From positions 1,674,001 through 1,738,000 of the forward strand of contig NZ_CP159289.1 in NCBI RefSeq assembly GCF_040448675.1: 64,000 nt of DNA. Reading direction: 5' to 3'. This DNA is from Dyadobacter sp. 676 (lineage in GTDB: Bacteria > Bacteroidota > Bacteroidia > Cytophagales > Spirosomataceae). The position numbers and the translations under genes are program-made. Within the stretch, counting starts at the first letter, position 1, and each line of letters opens with the position of its first letter. Of this stretch, positions 41,721 through 50,151 are shown piece after piece. Below the pieces are notes generated by a model. It ran no database searches. It was not told where the DNA came from and worked only from the letters and a program-made list of their open reading frames with translations.

Positions 41721-43034
41721 ATGAAACGCTTTATTTTACTTTTCTGCTTACTTCCTCTGCTTGGGCAGGCGCAAACGAAACTGAGCCTCGCCGACTGCGT
41801 CGACCTGCTGGCCAAAAATAACCTCATTTATCAGCAAGGTACGTTACAGGCAGAAGCCGCACAGGCACAATTACGGCAGACAAGGTCACAGATTTTCCCG
41901 CAAATCTATATTTCCGCCGACCAAAGCCTGAATCTCGGCCGTAGCATCGACCAGTACACAAACACGTATATAGACCAGTTTTACACCTATAACGCGCTCA
42001 GTACCGGTTTTCAAATGCCGGTATTTCAGGGAGGAAAACTGGCAAACCAAACGCGCCAGGGCACATTGCTGAAAGAATCGGCCATGGAAAACCGGACAGC
42101 CGTACTGAACCAGCAAACCATTCTCCTTATGCAGGGATACGTGAATGTGCTCGCCACCAAGGCGTTGCTGGAAGCCGCCGACCAGCAGGTGGCATCATCC
42201 CAGCAGCAGGTCGACAAAGTACAGAAGCAGGTGGACGCCGGAACCGCGGGAAACAACCTTCTGGCAGAAATTAAAGCACAGCTTGCGAACGACAAATATT
42301 TGCAGGTAACCGCGCTGAGCAATTATCGTACGGCGCGCCTCGCATTATTTCAACGGATGAATATCACGCCGGACGACAATGTAGAATTCGAACCGCTACT
42401 GCCCAAAGAGAACCTTGTACCCGCGGCGTCCGGCGCGACGGAACTGTATGAAAACGCGATCAAAACATTTCCGGAAATCCGCAGCGCCGAACTTAGCCGC
42501 CAGAGCTACAAATACCTCGTCAAATCGATCAAGGCATTAAACTATCCGTCGCTGAACCTGAGCACAAATGTTCGGGCTTTCTACGCGTCCACCAACGATA
42601 ACCTCGACTATTTCAAACAGTTGAATGCTACGCGTAACGGCTATATCAACCTCGGTCTCAACATTCCCATTATGGGCCGGTGGGTAACACGGCCGCGAGT
42701 CGAGCTCGCCAAGGTCCAGGAACGCCAGGCACAAAACACGCTCGATATCGCCAACCAGCAACTCCGGCAGTCCATCGAAGCCGCCGTGCTGAATCTGAAC
42801 ACCATGGCCGACAAATATGCCGCCGCCGAAGGTCAGGTAGAATCGCTGGGAGCAGCATTCACGGTGGTGGAAAGTAAGTTCAATGCAGGGGTAGCGAGCA
42901 TTTTCGAATACACGCTTTCCAAAGCAAAACTCGCACAGGCACAAGGCACGGCCATTCAGGCAAAATATGATTACCTGATGCAGCAGAGATTATTACAATA
43001 TTACCGCCAGGGGAACTGGCAGGGGGTGTTTTAG
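41721..43034 (+). CDS. TolC-family outer-membrane efflux protein
   Basis: A 437-residue outer-membrane factor with a signal peptide (MKRFILLFCLLPLLGQAQ). Typical repeats of long helices and porin strands are visible (QLRQTRSQIFPQIYISADQS; VESLGAAFTVVESKFNAGVASIFEYTLSKAKLAQAQ). It forms the outer-membrane exit duct in tripartite pumps. It follows the ABC ATPase, but no periplasmic adaptor (HlyD/MacA type) is encoded in this island, so the adaptor must be elsewhere or the permease's own periplasmic domain connects. A terminator lies about 150 bp downstream. Confidence 0.93.
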   Translation: MKRFILLFCLLPLLGQAQTKLSLADCVDLLAKNNLIYQQGTLQAEAAQAQLRQTRSQIFPQIYISADQSLNLGRSIDQYTNTYIDQFYTYNALSTGFQMPVFQGGKLANQTRQGTLLKESAMENRTAVLNQQTILLMQGYVNVLATKALLEAADQQVASSQQQVDKVQKQVDAGTAGNNLLAEIKAQLANDKYLQVTALSNYRTARLALFQRMNITPDDNVEFEPLLPKENLVPAASGATELYENAIKTFPEIRSAELSRQSYKYLVKSIKALNYPSLNLSTNVRAFYASTNDNLDYFKQLNATRNGYINLGLNIPIMGRWVTRPRVELAKVQERQAQNTLDIANQQLRQSIEAAVLNLNTMADKYAAAEGQVESLGAAFTVVESKFNAGVASIFEYTLSKAKLAQAQGTAIQAKYDYLMQQRLLQYYRQGNWQGVF

Positions 43035-43036
43035 GC

Positions 43037-43140
43037 GATAGGCCATAAGCAATAGGCCATAAGCTTTAAGCAATAGACAGGAGATATCAGTCAAGAAACT
43101 ATACAGGGATCAGCTTATAGCCTAAGGCTTACAGCTTAAA
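43037..43140. repeat. Short degenerate TAAGC/ATAGGCC repeats
   Basis: Two adjacent 14-bp copies of (G/A)ATAGGCCATAAGC at 43037-43050 and 43051-43064 are followed by partial copies. An inverted, degenerate version (GCTTATAGCCTAAGGCTTACAGCTTAAAGCC) lies at about 43110-43140. The stretch can fold back on itself. No gene is present. Confidence 0.6.
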
Positions 43141-43182
43141 GCCCCAAAGATTGTTAGGTTAAATTTGGTATCGGTAATTCTT

Positions 43183-43216
43183 AGAGGCAGTCAGACACAT
43201 TGGCTGCCTCTTTTTC
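43183..43216 (+). terminator. Rho-independent terminator downstream of tolC
   Basis: AGAGGCAG and CTGCCTCT form an 8-bp stem around a 13-nt loop, followed by TTTTTCT. Confidence 0.8.
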
Positions 43217-43291
43217 TGTTAAATAAACCTAAATTTTTAGGTGGTTACATTTTGGTGAGTAAATTGGGTTGCAAACTAAAATTTACTATCC

Positions 43292-43945
43292 ATGAAAAGA
43301 CTTCTTCTATTGTTTCTGCCCGTCATTTTGCTGCTGGCAGGACGCGCGGAGGCGCAGTTTCAGAAAGGGACCGTTCATTGGGGCGCGACGATTAGTTCGG
43401 AGGGTACGATCTCCCGTTTCGAAAGCTTCCAGTCCATCGAGACGAAAAACAACTCGCACATGATCAGTCCATCCGTTCAGTTCGGGAAATTCGTCAGAGA
43501 CAATACTATGTTCGGCTTACGGATCACTCCCAGTTTCAACCTGCTTAACAGCGAGGTAACCGCCCAGAATACGAATAACAAGTTCAAGAATAATTCCCTG
43601 ACCGTCAACCTTTCGCCTTTTGTCCGTCGCTACAAATTCCTGAGCGAAAAGTGGGCGATTTTCATCCAGCCCGGCCTTAACCTGGCTTACCTTCGTTCGA
43701 AGGCCTCGTCACAGGACGAAGAGCTCACCAACGGTTATGGCGGAGGAATCTATGTTGTTCCCGGCATTATTTACCAGATTACCCCCCGTTTTGCGCTGGA
43801 ATCCGACCTGAACCTGCTTTCCCTTAATCTCAATTATTATCATATGGACGATTGGGATCACTTTCATTTCAATGCCGGCGCTACATCCGGCATTCAGAGT
43901 TATTTTGGCCTCAGGGCTTCTTGGTATCTGACTAAATCAAACTGA
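43292..43945 (+). CDS. Outer-membrane beta-barrel protein
   Basis: A 217-residue protein with a signal peptide (MKRLLLLFLPVILLLAGRAEAQ). The rest alternates short amphipathic strands with polar turns (FGLRITPSFNLL, NSLTVNLSPFVRRYKFL, WAIFIQPGLNLAYL) and ends in an aromatic strand with YFGLRASWYL, typical of 8-stranded OmpX/OmpW-like barrels. Function is unknown. It is 7 bp before a second gene with the same plan, so the pair probably arose by duplication and is cotranscribed. Confidence 0.8.
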   Translation: MKRLLLLFLPVILLLAGRAEAQFQKGTVHWGATISSEGTISRFESFQSIETKNNSHMISPSVQFGKFVRDNTMFGLRITPSFNLLNSEVTAQNTNNKFKNNSLTVNLSPFVRRYKFLSEKWAIFIQPGLNLAYLRSKASSQDEELTNGYGGGIYVVPGIIYQITPRFALESDLNLLSLNLNYYHMDDWDHFHFNAGATSGIQSYFGLRASWYLTKSN

Positions 43946-43952
43946 ATCGAAT

Positions 43953-44633
43953 ATGAAAAAGATCATTTTACTTTCGTGGCTCTTCACTGCATGTTCGATC
44001 ACCGTGTCCTTCGGACAGCTTGAAGGTCGAAAATTCATTTCAGCCTCCGCAGGGCTTAACTTCTCGAACGACAACCAGGATGATATCCCGTCTTCCCACA
44101 ATTATGGATATGATCTGAATGTGAACTTGGGCAAATTCAAAACCGCCGGCAAAGCTTCGGGATGGAATATCAGCACTTCACTAAAAGGAGAGAAAAATGT
44201 TCAATACCGCGATGGAACCAGCAGATCACTCGAAGGAATTACCGGTTTCGGTGTCGGCATAGGCTACTTCTGGCAGTATTACAAGCATTTTTCTGACAAA
44301 TTCGGCATTTTTGGCGGGCCCCATGTCAATGTGCTTTACAGCTATGCGAAGTCGCTTGAAAGTCAGTCCACCGATATCCTGGAACACAAAAATCACCAGA
44401 TATCGCCGCAATTCGGGCTGTCGGCAGGCGCCTATTATGCACTGAATGACAGGTGGTGGCTTACCGGGTCATTAGGTTTCATCGACCTGCTATATGTATC
44501 CTATACAATCGACAATGGAGAAAGCCTGGTCTACGACGGCACTAACAAAAACAGAACGTTTAATTACAAGCTTTCCCCCAATCTTGCATTACCAAGCGTT
44601 TCGCTGGGGCTTCGCTATTTTTTCAAAGACTGA
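43953..44633 (+). CDS. Outer-membrane beta-barrel protein, paralogue-like neighbour
   Basis: A 226-residue protein with a signal peptide (MKKIILLSWLFTACSITVSFGQ), an amphipathic-strand body (FGVGIGYFWQYYKHFSDKFGIFGGP; WWLTGSLGFIDLLYVSYTID) and a final aromatic strand (SLGLRYFFKD), all of the outer-membrane barrel type. It shares plan and size with its upstream neighbour, though the sequences have diverged. No function can be assigned. A strong terminator lies 45 bp downstream. Confidence 0.8.
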   Translation: MKKIILLSWLFTACSITVSFGQLEGRKFISASAGLNFSNDNQDDIPSSHNYGYDLNVNLGKFKTAGKASGWNISTSLKGEKNVQYRDGTSRSLEGITGFGVGIGYFWQYYKHFSDKFGIFGGPHVNVLYSYAKSLESQSTDILEHKNHQISPQFGLSAGAYYALNDRWWLTGSLGFIDLLYVSYTIDNGESLVYDGTNKNRTFNYKLSPNLALPSVSLGLRYFFKD

Positions 44634-44677
44634 TTCGCCGAACCAAAAAAAGTTACCGGCAGTGCATTAAAAACCCC

Positions 44678-44711
44678 GTGGATATGGCTTTTAAGGCCAT
44701 ATCCACTTTTT
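44678..44711 (+). terminator. Rho-independent terminator after the barrel pair
   Basis: GTGGATATGGC and GCCATATCCAC form a perfect 11-bp stem with a 7-nt loop, followed by TTTTT. It lies just before the start of the SGNH hydrolase gene. Confidence 0.85.
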
Positions 44712-44718
44712 GTTTGTA

Positions 44719-45414
44719 ATGAAAAAACACCTTCTGATTGTCCTCTTCGCTGCGTTCAGCGCTTGCCATAAACCACAAACGACGAACCTCGCCGGTCCGT
44801 GGGAGCCCGATTATCCGGTGGACCGTTCGGAAAATGCCATCCTGGAATTCGAGAAAAAGGACGCAGAACATATGCCGGCACCGGGCGGGATAGTTTTCAC
44901 CGGTAGCTCTTCATTTACCAAATGGCAAGACGCCGCCAAAGATCTGGCGCCGCTGCCGGTTATCAACCGTGGTTTCGGTGGCTCCACCCTGCCTGAAGTA
45001 ATCCATTATGCCGATCGTACGATCACCAAATACAAGCCGAAAACAGTCGTGATTTATTGCGAAAATGACATGTTCGGCAAAAAACCGAAGTCGCCCGAAC
45101 AGGTGCGCGATGCGTACGTGACGCTCGTGAAGAAACTACGGGAGAAGCTGCCGGATGTGCAGATTTACGGCGTGTCGCTGAAACCGTCACCCTCGCGCTG
45201 GGCAAAGCGGGAGGATGTGATCAAGGCCAACAAATTGATCCGGGACTATATTAAACACGACAGGAACCACCATTACATCGACGTGTGGCCGGTGATGATC
45301 AAAGACGGCCGCCCCGACGGCGCTATCTTCGTGAGCGACAGCCTCCACATGAATGAAGAAGGCTACAAAAGATGGACTAAACTGTTCCGTCCGATCCTGG
45401 AAAAATCGGTGTAA
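44719..45414 (+). CDS. SGNH/GDSL-family hydrolase, exported
   Basis: A protein of about 231 residues from ATG 44719 with a hydrophobic N-terminus ending in FSACHK, a probable lipoprotein signal. SGNH blocks are visible: block I IVFTGSSSF (Ser nucleophile), block II NRGFGGSTL, block III VVIYCENDMFG, and block V SDSLHMNEEGY with the Asp and His of the triad. It probably removes acyl groups from a glycan or lipid. The substrate is unknown. The gene stands alone between the barrel pair and the sugar kinase. Confidence 0.88.
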   Translation: MKKHLLIVLFAAFSACHKPQTTNLAGPWEPDYPVDRSENAILEFEKKDAEHMPAPGGIVFTGSSSFTKWQDAAKDLAPLPVINRGFGGSTLPEVIHYADRTITKYKPKTVVIYCENDMFGKKPKSPEQVRDAYVTLVKKLREKLPDVQIYGVSLKPSPSRWAKREDVIKANKLIRDYIKHDRNHHYIDVWPVMIKDGRPDGAIFVSDSLHMNEEGYKRWTKLFRPILEKSV

Positions 45415-45542
45415 AAGTATCCTGCACTTTGCGGTTTTTTACAAAGATTTTAAAAGAACGGATAAGGGTATTGGTTTTAACGTAAAGTCACTATATTGAC
45501 CGAAAAAATACATTTCCGGGTAAAAAAAGTGATATTCCAATA

Positions 45543-46886
45543 ATGAAAGTAACAGCGGTTTTTGACATTGGCAGGACCAATAAGAAGTATGTACTTTTTG
45601 ACGAAAAGTATGACATCGTTCACGAGTTTTCAGAATCCCTCCCAGAAACAGTTGACGAAGACGGCTTCCCTACCGAAGATTGTGAATTGTTGACCAAATG
45701 GGTTCAGGACCGCTGGGCCGAATTACTGGCTAATCCCGAATTTGATATCAAAGCTGTGAATGTAGCCGGCTATGGGGCCAGTCTGGTCCACCTCGACGCC
45801 GCCAACCGCCCGCTTACACCGCTATACTCCTATCTCAAACCTTTCCCGGAAGAACTTTCCAAACAGTTTTACAGCACCTATGGCGACCCGACCCGCATTT
45901 CGCTCCAGACCGGCTCTCCGGCTATGGGCATGCTCAATTCAGGAATGCAGTTGTACTGGCTCAAACATACCAAACCGGAAATCTATAACCAGATAGCAAC
46001 TACGCTCCACCTGCCGCAATACATCCTGTACCTGCTTACAGGCCGTAAAGTGAGCGATTATACGTCATTGGGCTGCCACACTGCGCTTTGGAGCTTCGAA
46101 ATGTGGGACTATCACGAGTGGGTAAAACAGGAAGGTATTCACAAGAAACTCGCGCCCGTACTGGCGTCGTCTTCATTCATTTACCGTCATGGAGACAAGG
46201 GCATTCAGTCGGGCTTTGGGCTTCATGACAGCTCTTCGGCGCTGATACCCTACCGTATGGCCGTTAAAAAGCCGTTTGTACTGTTGTCGACCGGTACCTG
46301 GTGTATCAACTTCAACTCTTTCGCCTCGAAGCCACTGACTTCCTACCAGCTGGAACGCGATTGTATGAATTACCTTACGCCGGAAGGCAGCGGCGTTACC
46401 GCTTCACGCCTCTTCATGGGCCGCGAACATGATTACCAGGTGGCGCGCATTGCCGAATATTTCAACGTAGCGCCTGATTTTTATAAACAAGTGTTGTTCA
46501 ATGAAGAGATATTAAAACAGGACACACCGAAATTCTACACCGCCTGTATGACCGGCAACGGGCCGTTCCCCGAACCGAATACGCAGGAATGGCAGATCAG
46601 CGCATTTTCTTCGGCAGAAGCGGCTTATCACCATTTGATAAAAGGGCTTTGCGAGCTGCTTTACGTATCGCTGGACCTCGTGAATATCAATGATGTGCAC
46701 GCCATTTACGTTGACGGAGGTTTCGCGCGCAACGAAATATTCACAAGGCTACTCGCGAGGCATTATCCGAATCACAGGGTTTACGTATCCGACCTGCCGT
46801 ATGCGACGTCGCTTGGTGCCGCCTTGCACGTGACGCGCCCGCAGACGTACGAGTTCGCGAACGAAATCCGCGAAATAAAACCTTAG
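45543..46886 (+). CDS. FGGY-family carbohydrate kinase
   Basis: A 447-residue sugar kinase. The phosphate-1 motif is DIGRTNKKYVLFDE at the start, the sugar-binding segment is VNVAGYGASLVHLD, LLSTGTWCINFN lies in the middle, and IYVDGGFARNEIF near the C-terminus is the adenosine/linker signature. The closest named kinases are rhamnulokinase and fuculokinase, but no sugar isomerase, aldolase or transporter gene is next to it, so the substrate stays open. It converges with recG, with 3 bp between stop codons. Confidence 0.88.
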   Translation: MKVTAVFDIGRTNKKYVLFDEKYDIVHEFSESLPETVDEDGFPTEDCELLTKWVQDRWAELLANPEFDIKAVNVAGYGASLVHLDAANRPLTPLYSYLKPFPEELSKQFYSTYGDPTRISLQTGSPAMGMLNSGMQLYWLKHTKPEIYNQIATTLHLPQYILYLLTGRKVSDYTSLGCHTALWSFEMWDYHEWVKQEGIHKKLAPVLASSSFIYRHGDKGIQSGFGLHDSSSALIPYRMAVKKPFVLLSTGTWCINFNSFASKPLTSYQLERDCMNYLTPEGSGVTASRLFMGREHDYQVARIAEYFNVAPDFYKQVLFNEEILKQDTPKFYTACMTGNGPFPEPNTQEWQISAFSSAEAAYHHLIKGLCELLYVSLDLVNINDVHAIYVDGGFARNEIFTRLLARHYPNHRVYVSDLPYATSLGAALHVTRPQTYEFANEIREIKP

Positions 46887-46889
46887 TGT

Positions 46890-49010
46890 TCAGCTAATCC
46901 GGCTCCAGTTGGTTTCTTCCTGCCGCAAATTTTCGAGATGGCTGCGGATCGGCTGATGAACCGGCTGGAGCAGATCGGGATCGGCCGTGAGGATTTCTTC
47001 GGCCGAAGCGCGGGCGGCTTTCAGTATTTCGCCATCCTGGGCGAGATTCGCTACCAATAAATCCACCAGCCCGCTTTGTTGCGTTCCTGAAATATCTCCC
47101 GGGCCACGCAGCTGCAAATCCACTTCCGCTATTTCGAAACCGTCGTTGGTACGGCACATGGTTTCGATCCGCAGCCTGGTGTCTTTGCTGAGCTTGTAAT
47201 CGGTCATCAGGATACAATACGACTGCTCAGCGCCCCGTCCTACCCTGCCCCGCAACTGGTGTAACTGCGACAGTCCGAACCGCTCCGCATTCTCGATCAC
47301 CATCACCGAGGCGTTCGGCACGTTGACGCCGACTTCGATTACGGTCGTGGCAACCATGATTTTCGTCTCGCCGCGCACGAAACGCGCCATTTCATAGTCC
47401 TTGTCCTGCGACCGCATTTTGCCGTGCACGATGCTCAGCGGCACGCCCGGGAACGACCGAGCGACACTTTCATAGCCATCCATCAAATCTTTCAAATCCA
47501 TTTTTTCGGATTCTTCGATGAGCGGGTAAACCATATAAACCTGCCGGCCTTTCGCTATTTCCTCTTTTAGAAAACCAAATACCGCCGCGCGGTTTTTGTC
47601 GAACCGATGTACCGTTTTAATGGGTTTCCGCCCGGCAGGCAGTTCATTGATCGCCGAAATATCGAGGTCGCCGTATAACGTCATCGCGAGAGTACGCGGA
47701 ATGGGCGTAGCCGTCATTACCAGCATATGGGGGTTAATGCGCTCGTTTTTAGCCCAGAGTTTCGCGCGCTGCGCCACACCGAACCGGTGCTGTTCATCGA
47801 TAATGCAAAGGCCCAGGTTCTTGAATTGCACGGCATCTTCGATCAACGCATGGGTCCCTACGATGATGTGTAAAGTTCCGTTCAATAGATCCCGGTGAAT
47901 TATGTCGCGTTCCTTTTTCTTCGTCGAGCCGGTGAGTTTGGCAATATTGATACCCAGCAGATCGGCGAATTTTTTGAGGGCCTGATAATGCTGGTCGGTG
48001 AGGATTTCAGTGGGCGCCATAAGGCAGGCCTGTGCGTCGTTATCCAATGCAAAAAGCATCGTAATGAACGCCACAATCGTTTTTCCGGAGCCCACATCGC
48101 CTTGTAACAGGCGGTTCATTTGCCTGCCGGTTTTCAGGTCCTCGTGGATCTCGTGCAGCACGCGTATTTGCGCGCCTGTCAGCTTAAAAGGCAGATGCCG
48201 GTCGTAGAACTCCTTCACCAGCATGGTTTTATCAAAAATCAAACCCGGATATTCCGTCTTATGGAGCAGTTTGTTCTTGATAAGGCGAAACTGGTTGTAA
48301 AACAGCTCTTCGAATTTCAGTCGCCGCTGTGCTTGGTGCAATGTCCGGGCATCCTGAGGCAAATGGAAATGCCACAGGGCCTGTGCCTTAGAAACTAGCC
48401 TATATTTTTCTATGAGCGGCGTCGGAAGCGTCTCACGTATATGTGGATGCGCGATTTCGAGCAGGCTCCGCATCATTTTGCTCAACGCCTTGCTGTCCAC
48501 GAACTTCTTACGCAGTTTTTCAGTCAGCGGATAAATGGGCTGCCAGTATCCCGCCGCCGCATTTTCCGGTGTCAGCACTTCGATTTCGGGATGGGTAATG
48601 CTCCATTTTTTGCCGAAGAGAACCGGACTGCCGTAAACAACATATTCACCGCCGGGTTTCAACCACTTTTCGTACCAGGCGATACTCTGAAACCAGACCA
48701 GTTCGAGAGAGTCCTTGCCATCCTGAAAAGTACCGACAAGCCTTTTCTTGCTACCTTCACCAATCACCGAAAAATCCCGCAGCCTCCCTTTGATTTGCGC
48801 CGCGGGCATTTGTTCTTTCAGTTCACCGATGCAGTGAAAAACGCTGCGGTCCTCGTGACGGAAAGGATAATGCTGAATAAGGTCGCCGAAGGTAAAAATA
48901 TTCAGCTCCTGGTTGAGCAGAGCGGCCTTTTGTGGCCCCACGCCTTTCAGGAATTCGATTTTGGTATCGAAAAAACGGGTTCTAACAGATGGGTTTGTTG
49001 CGGAAGTCAT
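46890..49010 (-). CDS. recG: ATP-dependent DNA helicase RecG
   Basis: A 706-residue helicase. The N-terminal wedge/OB domain begins with FLKGVGPQKAALLNQELNIFTFGDL. The helicase core has Walker A GDVGSGKT, Walker B DEQHRFG (DExH type), MTATPIPRTLAMTLYGD (motif III) and GRVGRGAEQSYC (motif VI). RecG remodels stalled forks and Holliday junctions. Length is normal. It is a single-gene unit divergent from the DUF2911 gene. Confidence 0.96.
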   Translation of the reverse strand: MTSATNPSVRTRFFDTKIEFLKGVGPQKAALLNQELNIFTFGDLIQHYPFRHEDRSVFHCIGELKEQMPAAQIKGRLRDFSVIGEGSKKRLVGTFQDGKDSLELVWFQSIAWYEKWLKPGGEYVVYGSPVLFGKKWSITHPEIEVLTPENAAAGYWQPIYPLTEKLRKKFVDSKALSKMMRSLLEIAHPHIRETLPTPLIEKYRLVSKAQALWHFHLPQDARTLHQAQRRLKFEELFYNQFRLIKNKLLHKTEYPGLIFDKTMLVKEFYDRHLPFKLTGAQIRVLHEIHEDLKTGRQMNRLLQGDVGSGKTIVAFITMLFALDNDAQACLMAPTEILTDQHYQALKKFADLLGINIAKLTGSTKKKERDIIHRDLLNGTLHIIVGTHALIEDAVQFKNLGLCIIDEQHRFGVAQRAKLWAKNERINPHMLVMTATPIPRTLAMTLYGDLDISAINELPAGRKPIKTVHRFDKNRAAVFGFLKEEIAKGRQVYMVYPLIEESEKMDLKDLMDGYESVARSFPGVPLSIVHGKMRSQDKDYEMARFVRGETKIMVATTVIEVGVNVPNASVMVIENAERFGLSQLHQLRGRVGRGAEQSYCILMTDYKLSKDTRLRIETMCRTNDGFEIAEVDLQLRGPGDISGTQQSGLVDLLVANLAQDGEILKAARASAEEILTADPDLLQPVHQPIRSHLENLRQEETNWSRIS

Positions 49011-49195
49011 TATTCAAATATAAACCGAAATCATCAAAAACACCGTTTCACCGGTTCAAATGTTAATCTCTGTTAATGGAGTAGCTATTCAGTGCGTTTC
49101 GGCTACAAACCGCTTGATTCACAACTTTGGAATGCTTTACTTGCTGCTTTATAGTCTTTAACCACCAATCAATTTTTTAACAATCTACACGCCTT

Positions 49196-49710
49196 ATGAA
49201 AACCACATTATTATCGCTTTTCCTCACGCTGATCGCGTTCACATGGGCATCCGCGCAAGAAAAAAGCCAGCGAGCCCGCACGTAACCACCGACGGTAAAA
49301 ATATGAGCATCACGTATGGCCAACCATCTAAAAAAGGCCGCGTATTGTTTGGAAAAGCAGGAAGCGGTAGCCTCGAATCCTATGGCAAGCCCTGGCGCAT
49401 CGGAGCTGACCAGGCCACCGAAATCACTTTTAAGAAAGACGCGACATTCGGGGGCAAGCCTGTAAAAGCAGGAACTTATACGCTCGTAGCCATTCCCGAC
49501 GAGAATGAATGGACGCTAATCCTGAACAGCCAGCTGGGCCAGTGGGGTGCTTACGAATACGAAAAACATAAAGCCAAAAACGTACTCGAAGTAAAAGTCC
49601 CTAACAAGAACTACCCTACATCGGAAGAAAAACTGACTTTCACCGTCAAAGACACATCCCTGGATTTTCAATGGGATAAAGTAGGCTTCTCGGTGCCTGT
49701 GAAGTTCTGA
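49196..49710 (+). CDS. DUF2911 exported protein, apparent frameshift
   Basis: DUF2911 proteins are small exported beta-rich proteins of Bacteroidota; the role is unknown. The signal peptide (MKTTLLSLFLTLIAFTWASAQE) is encoded from ATG 49196. The mature part starting KKPASPHVTTDGKNMSITYGQ is in another frame. The junction is a run of six A at 49260-49265: one more A gives the expected QEKKPAS reading. Taken alone, the downstream frame has an ATG at 49243 that lacks any signal. The mature domain (AGTYTLVAIPDENEWTLILN) is complete. A strong terminator follows. Confidence 0.82.
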
Positions 49711-49725
49711 AAGTTATATTACAAT

Positions 49726-49770
49726 AAAAAGGAACGGGGTGCCACCAAAAGTAGCACCCCGTTCCTTTTT
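49726..49770. terminator. Bidirectional terminator between DUF2911 and the winged-helix regulator
   Basis: AAAAAGGAACGGGGTGC and its exact complement form a perfect 17-bp stem around an 11-nt loop. T runs on both strands allow termination of both converging transcripts. Confidence 0.93.
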
Positions 49771-49798
49771 CCTTCCTCCCTGCTCCCTTTTCCCCTCA

Positions 49799-50095
49799 TT
49801 ACAAATTCTGCCTGATCATATTCTCCAGCACCTGTAAATGCTCCGTAAACGCCTTATGCCCGTCCTCGGTGGCTTTATAGGTAGTTAGCGGTTTGCGACC
49901 ATTGAATTGTTTCTGAAATTCAACGTATTTGATCTCCTCCAATGCCTTCAGATGCGAGGCAAGATTGCCATCCGTGAGTTGCAGCAATTCTTTCAATTCA
50001 TTAAAACTTAGGGAATCGTTTACCACGAGCACGGACATAAGCCCAAGCCTGATCTTGCTTTCAAATACTTTATTAAACTTTTCTAACCACTCCAT
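49799..50095 (-). CDS. Winged-helix transcriptional regulator (PF13601-like)
   Basis: A 98-residue winged-helix protein. The family pattern is clear: KIRLGLMSVLVVNDSLSFNELKELLQLTDGNLASHLKALEEIKYVEFQKQFNGRKPLTTYKATEDG. Short regulators of this kind are common in Bacteroidota beside membrane-protein genes, which they probably regulate. Here the partner is the upstream membrane protein gene at 50152, 56 bp away in the same direction. The signal sensed is unknown. Confidence 0.88.
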   Translation of the reverse strand: MEWLEKFNKVFESKIRLGLMSVLVVNDSLSFNELKELLQLTDGNLASHLKALEEIKYVEFQKQFNGRKPLTTYKATEDGHKAFTEHLQVLENMIRQNL

Positions 50096-50151
50096 TACAA
50101 GTTCCTGTTACGAGGACGTCGGGCACCGGCCGCCGAGCGTCGGGCGCCCCG

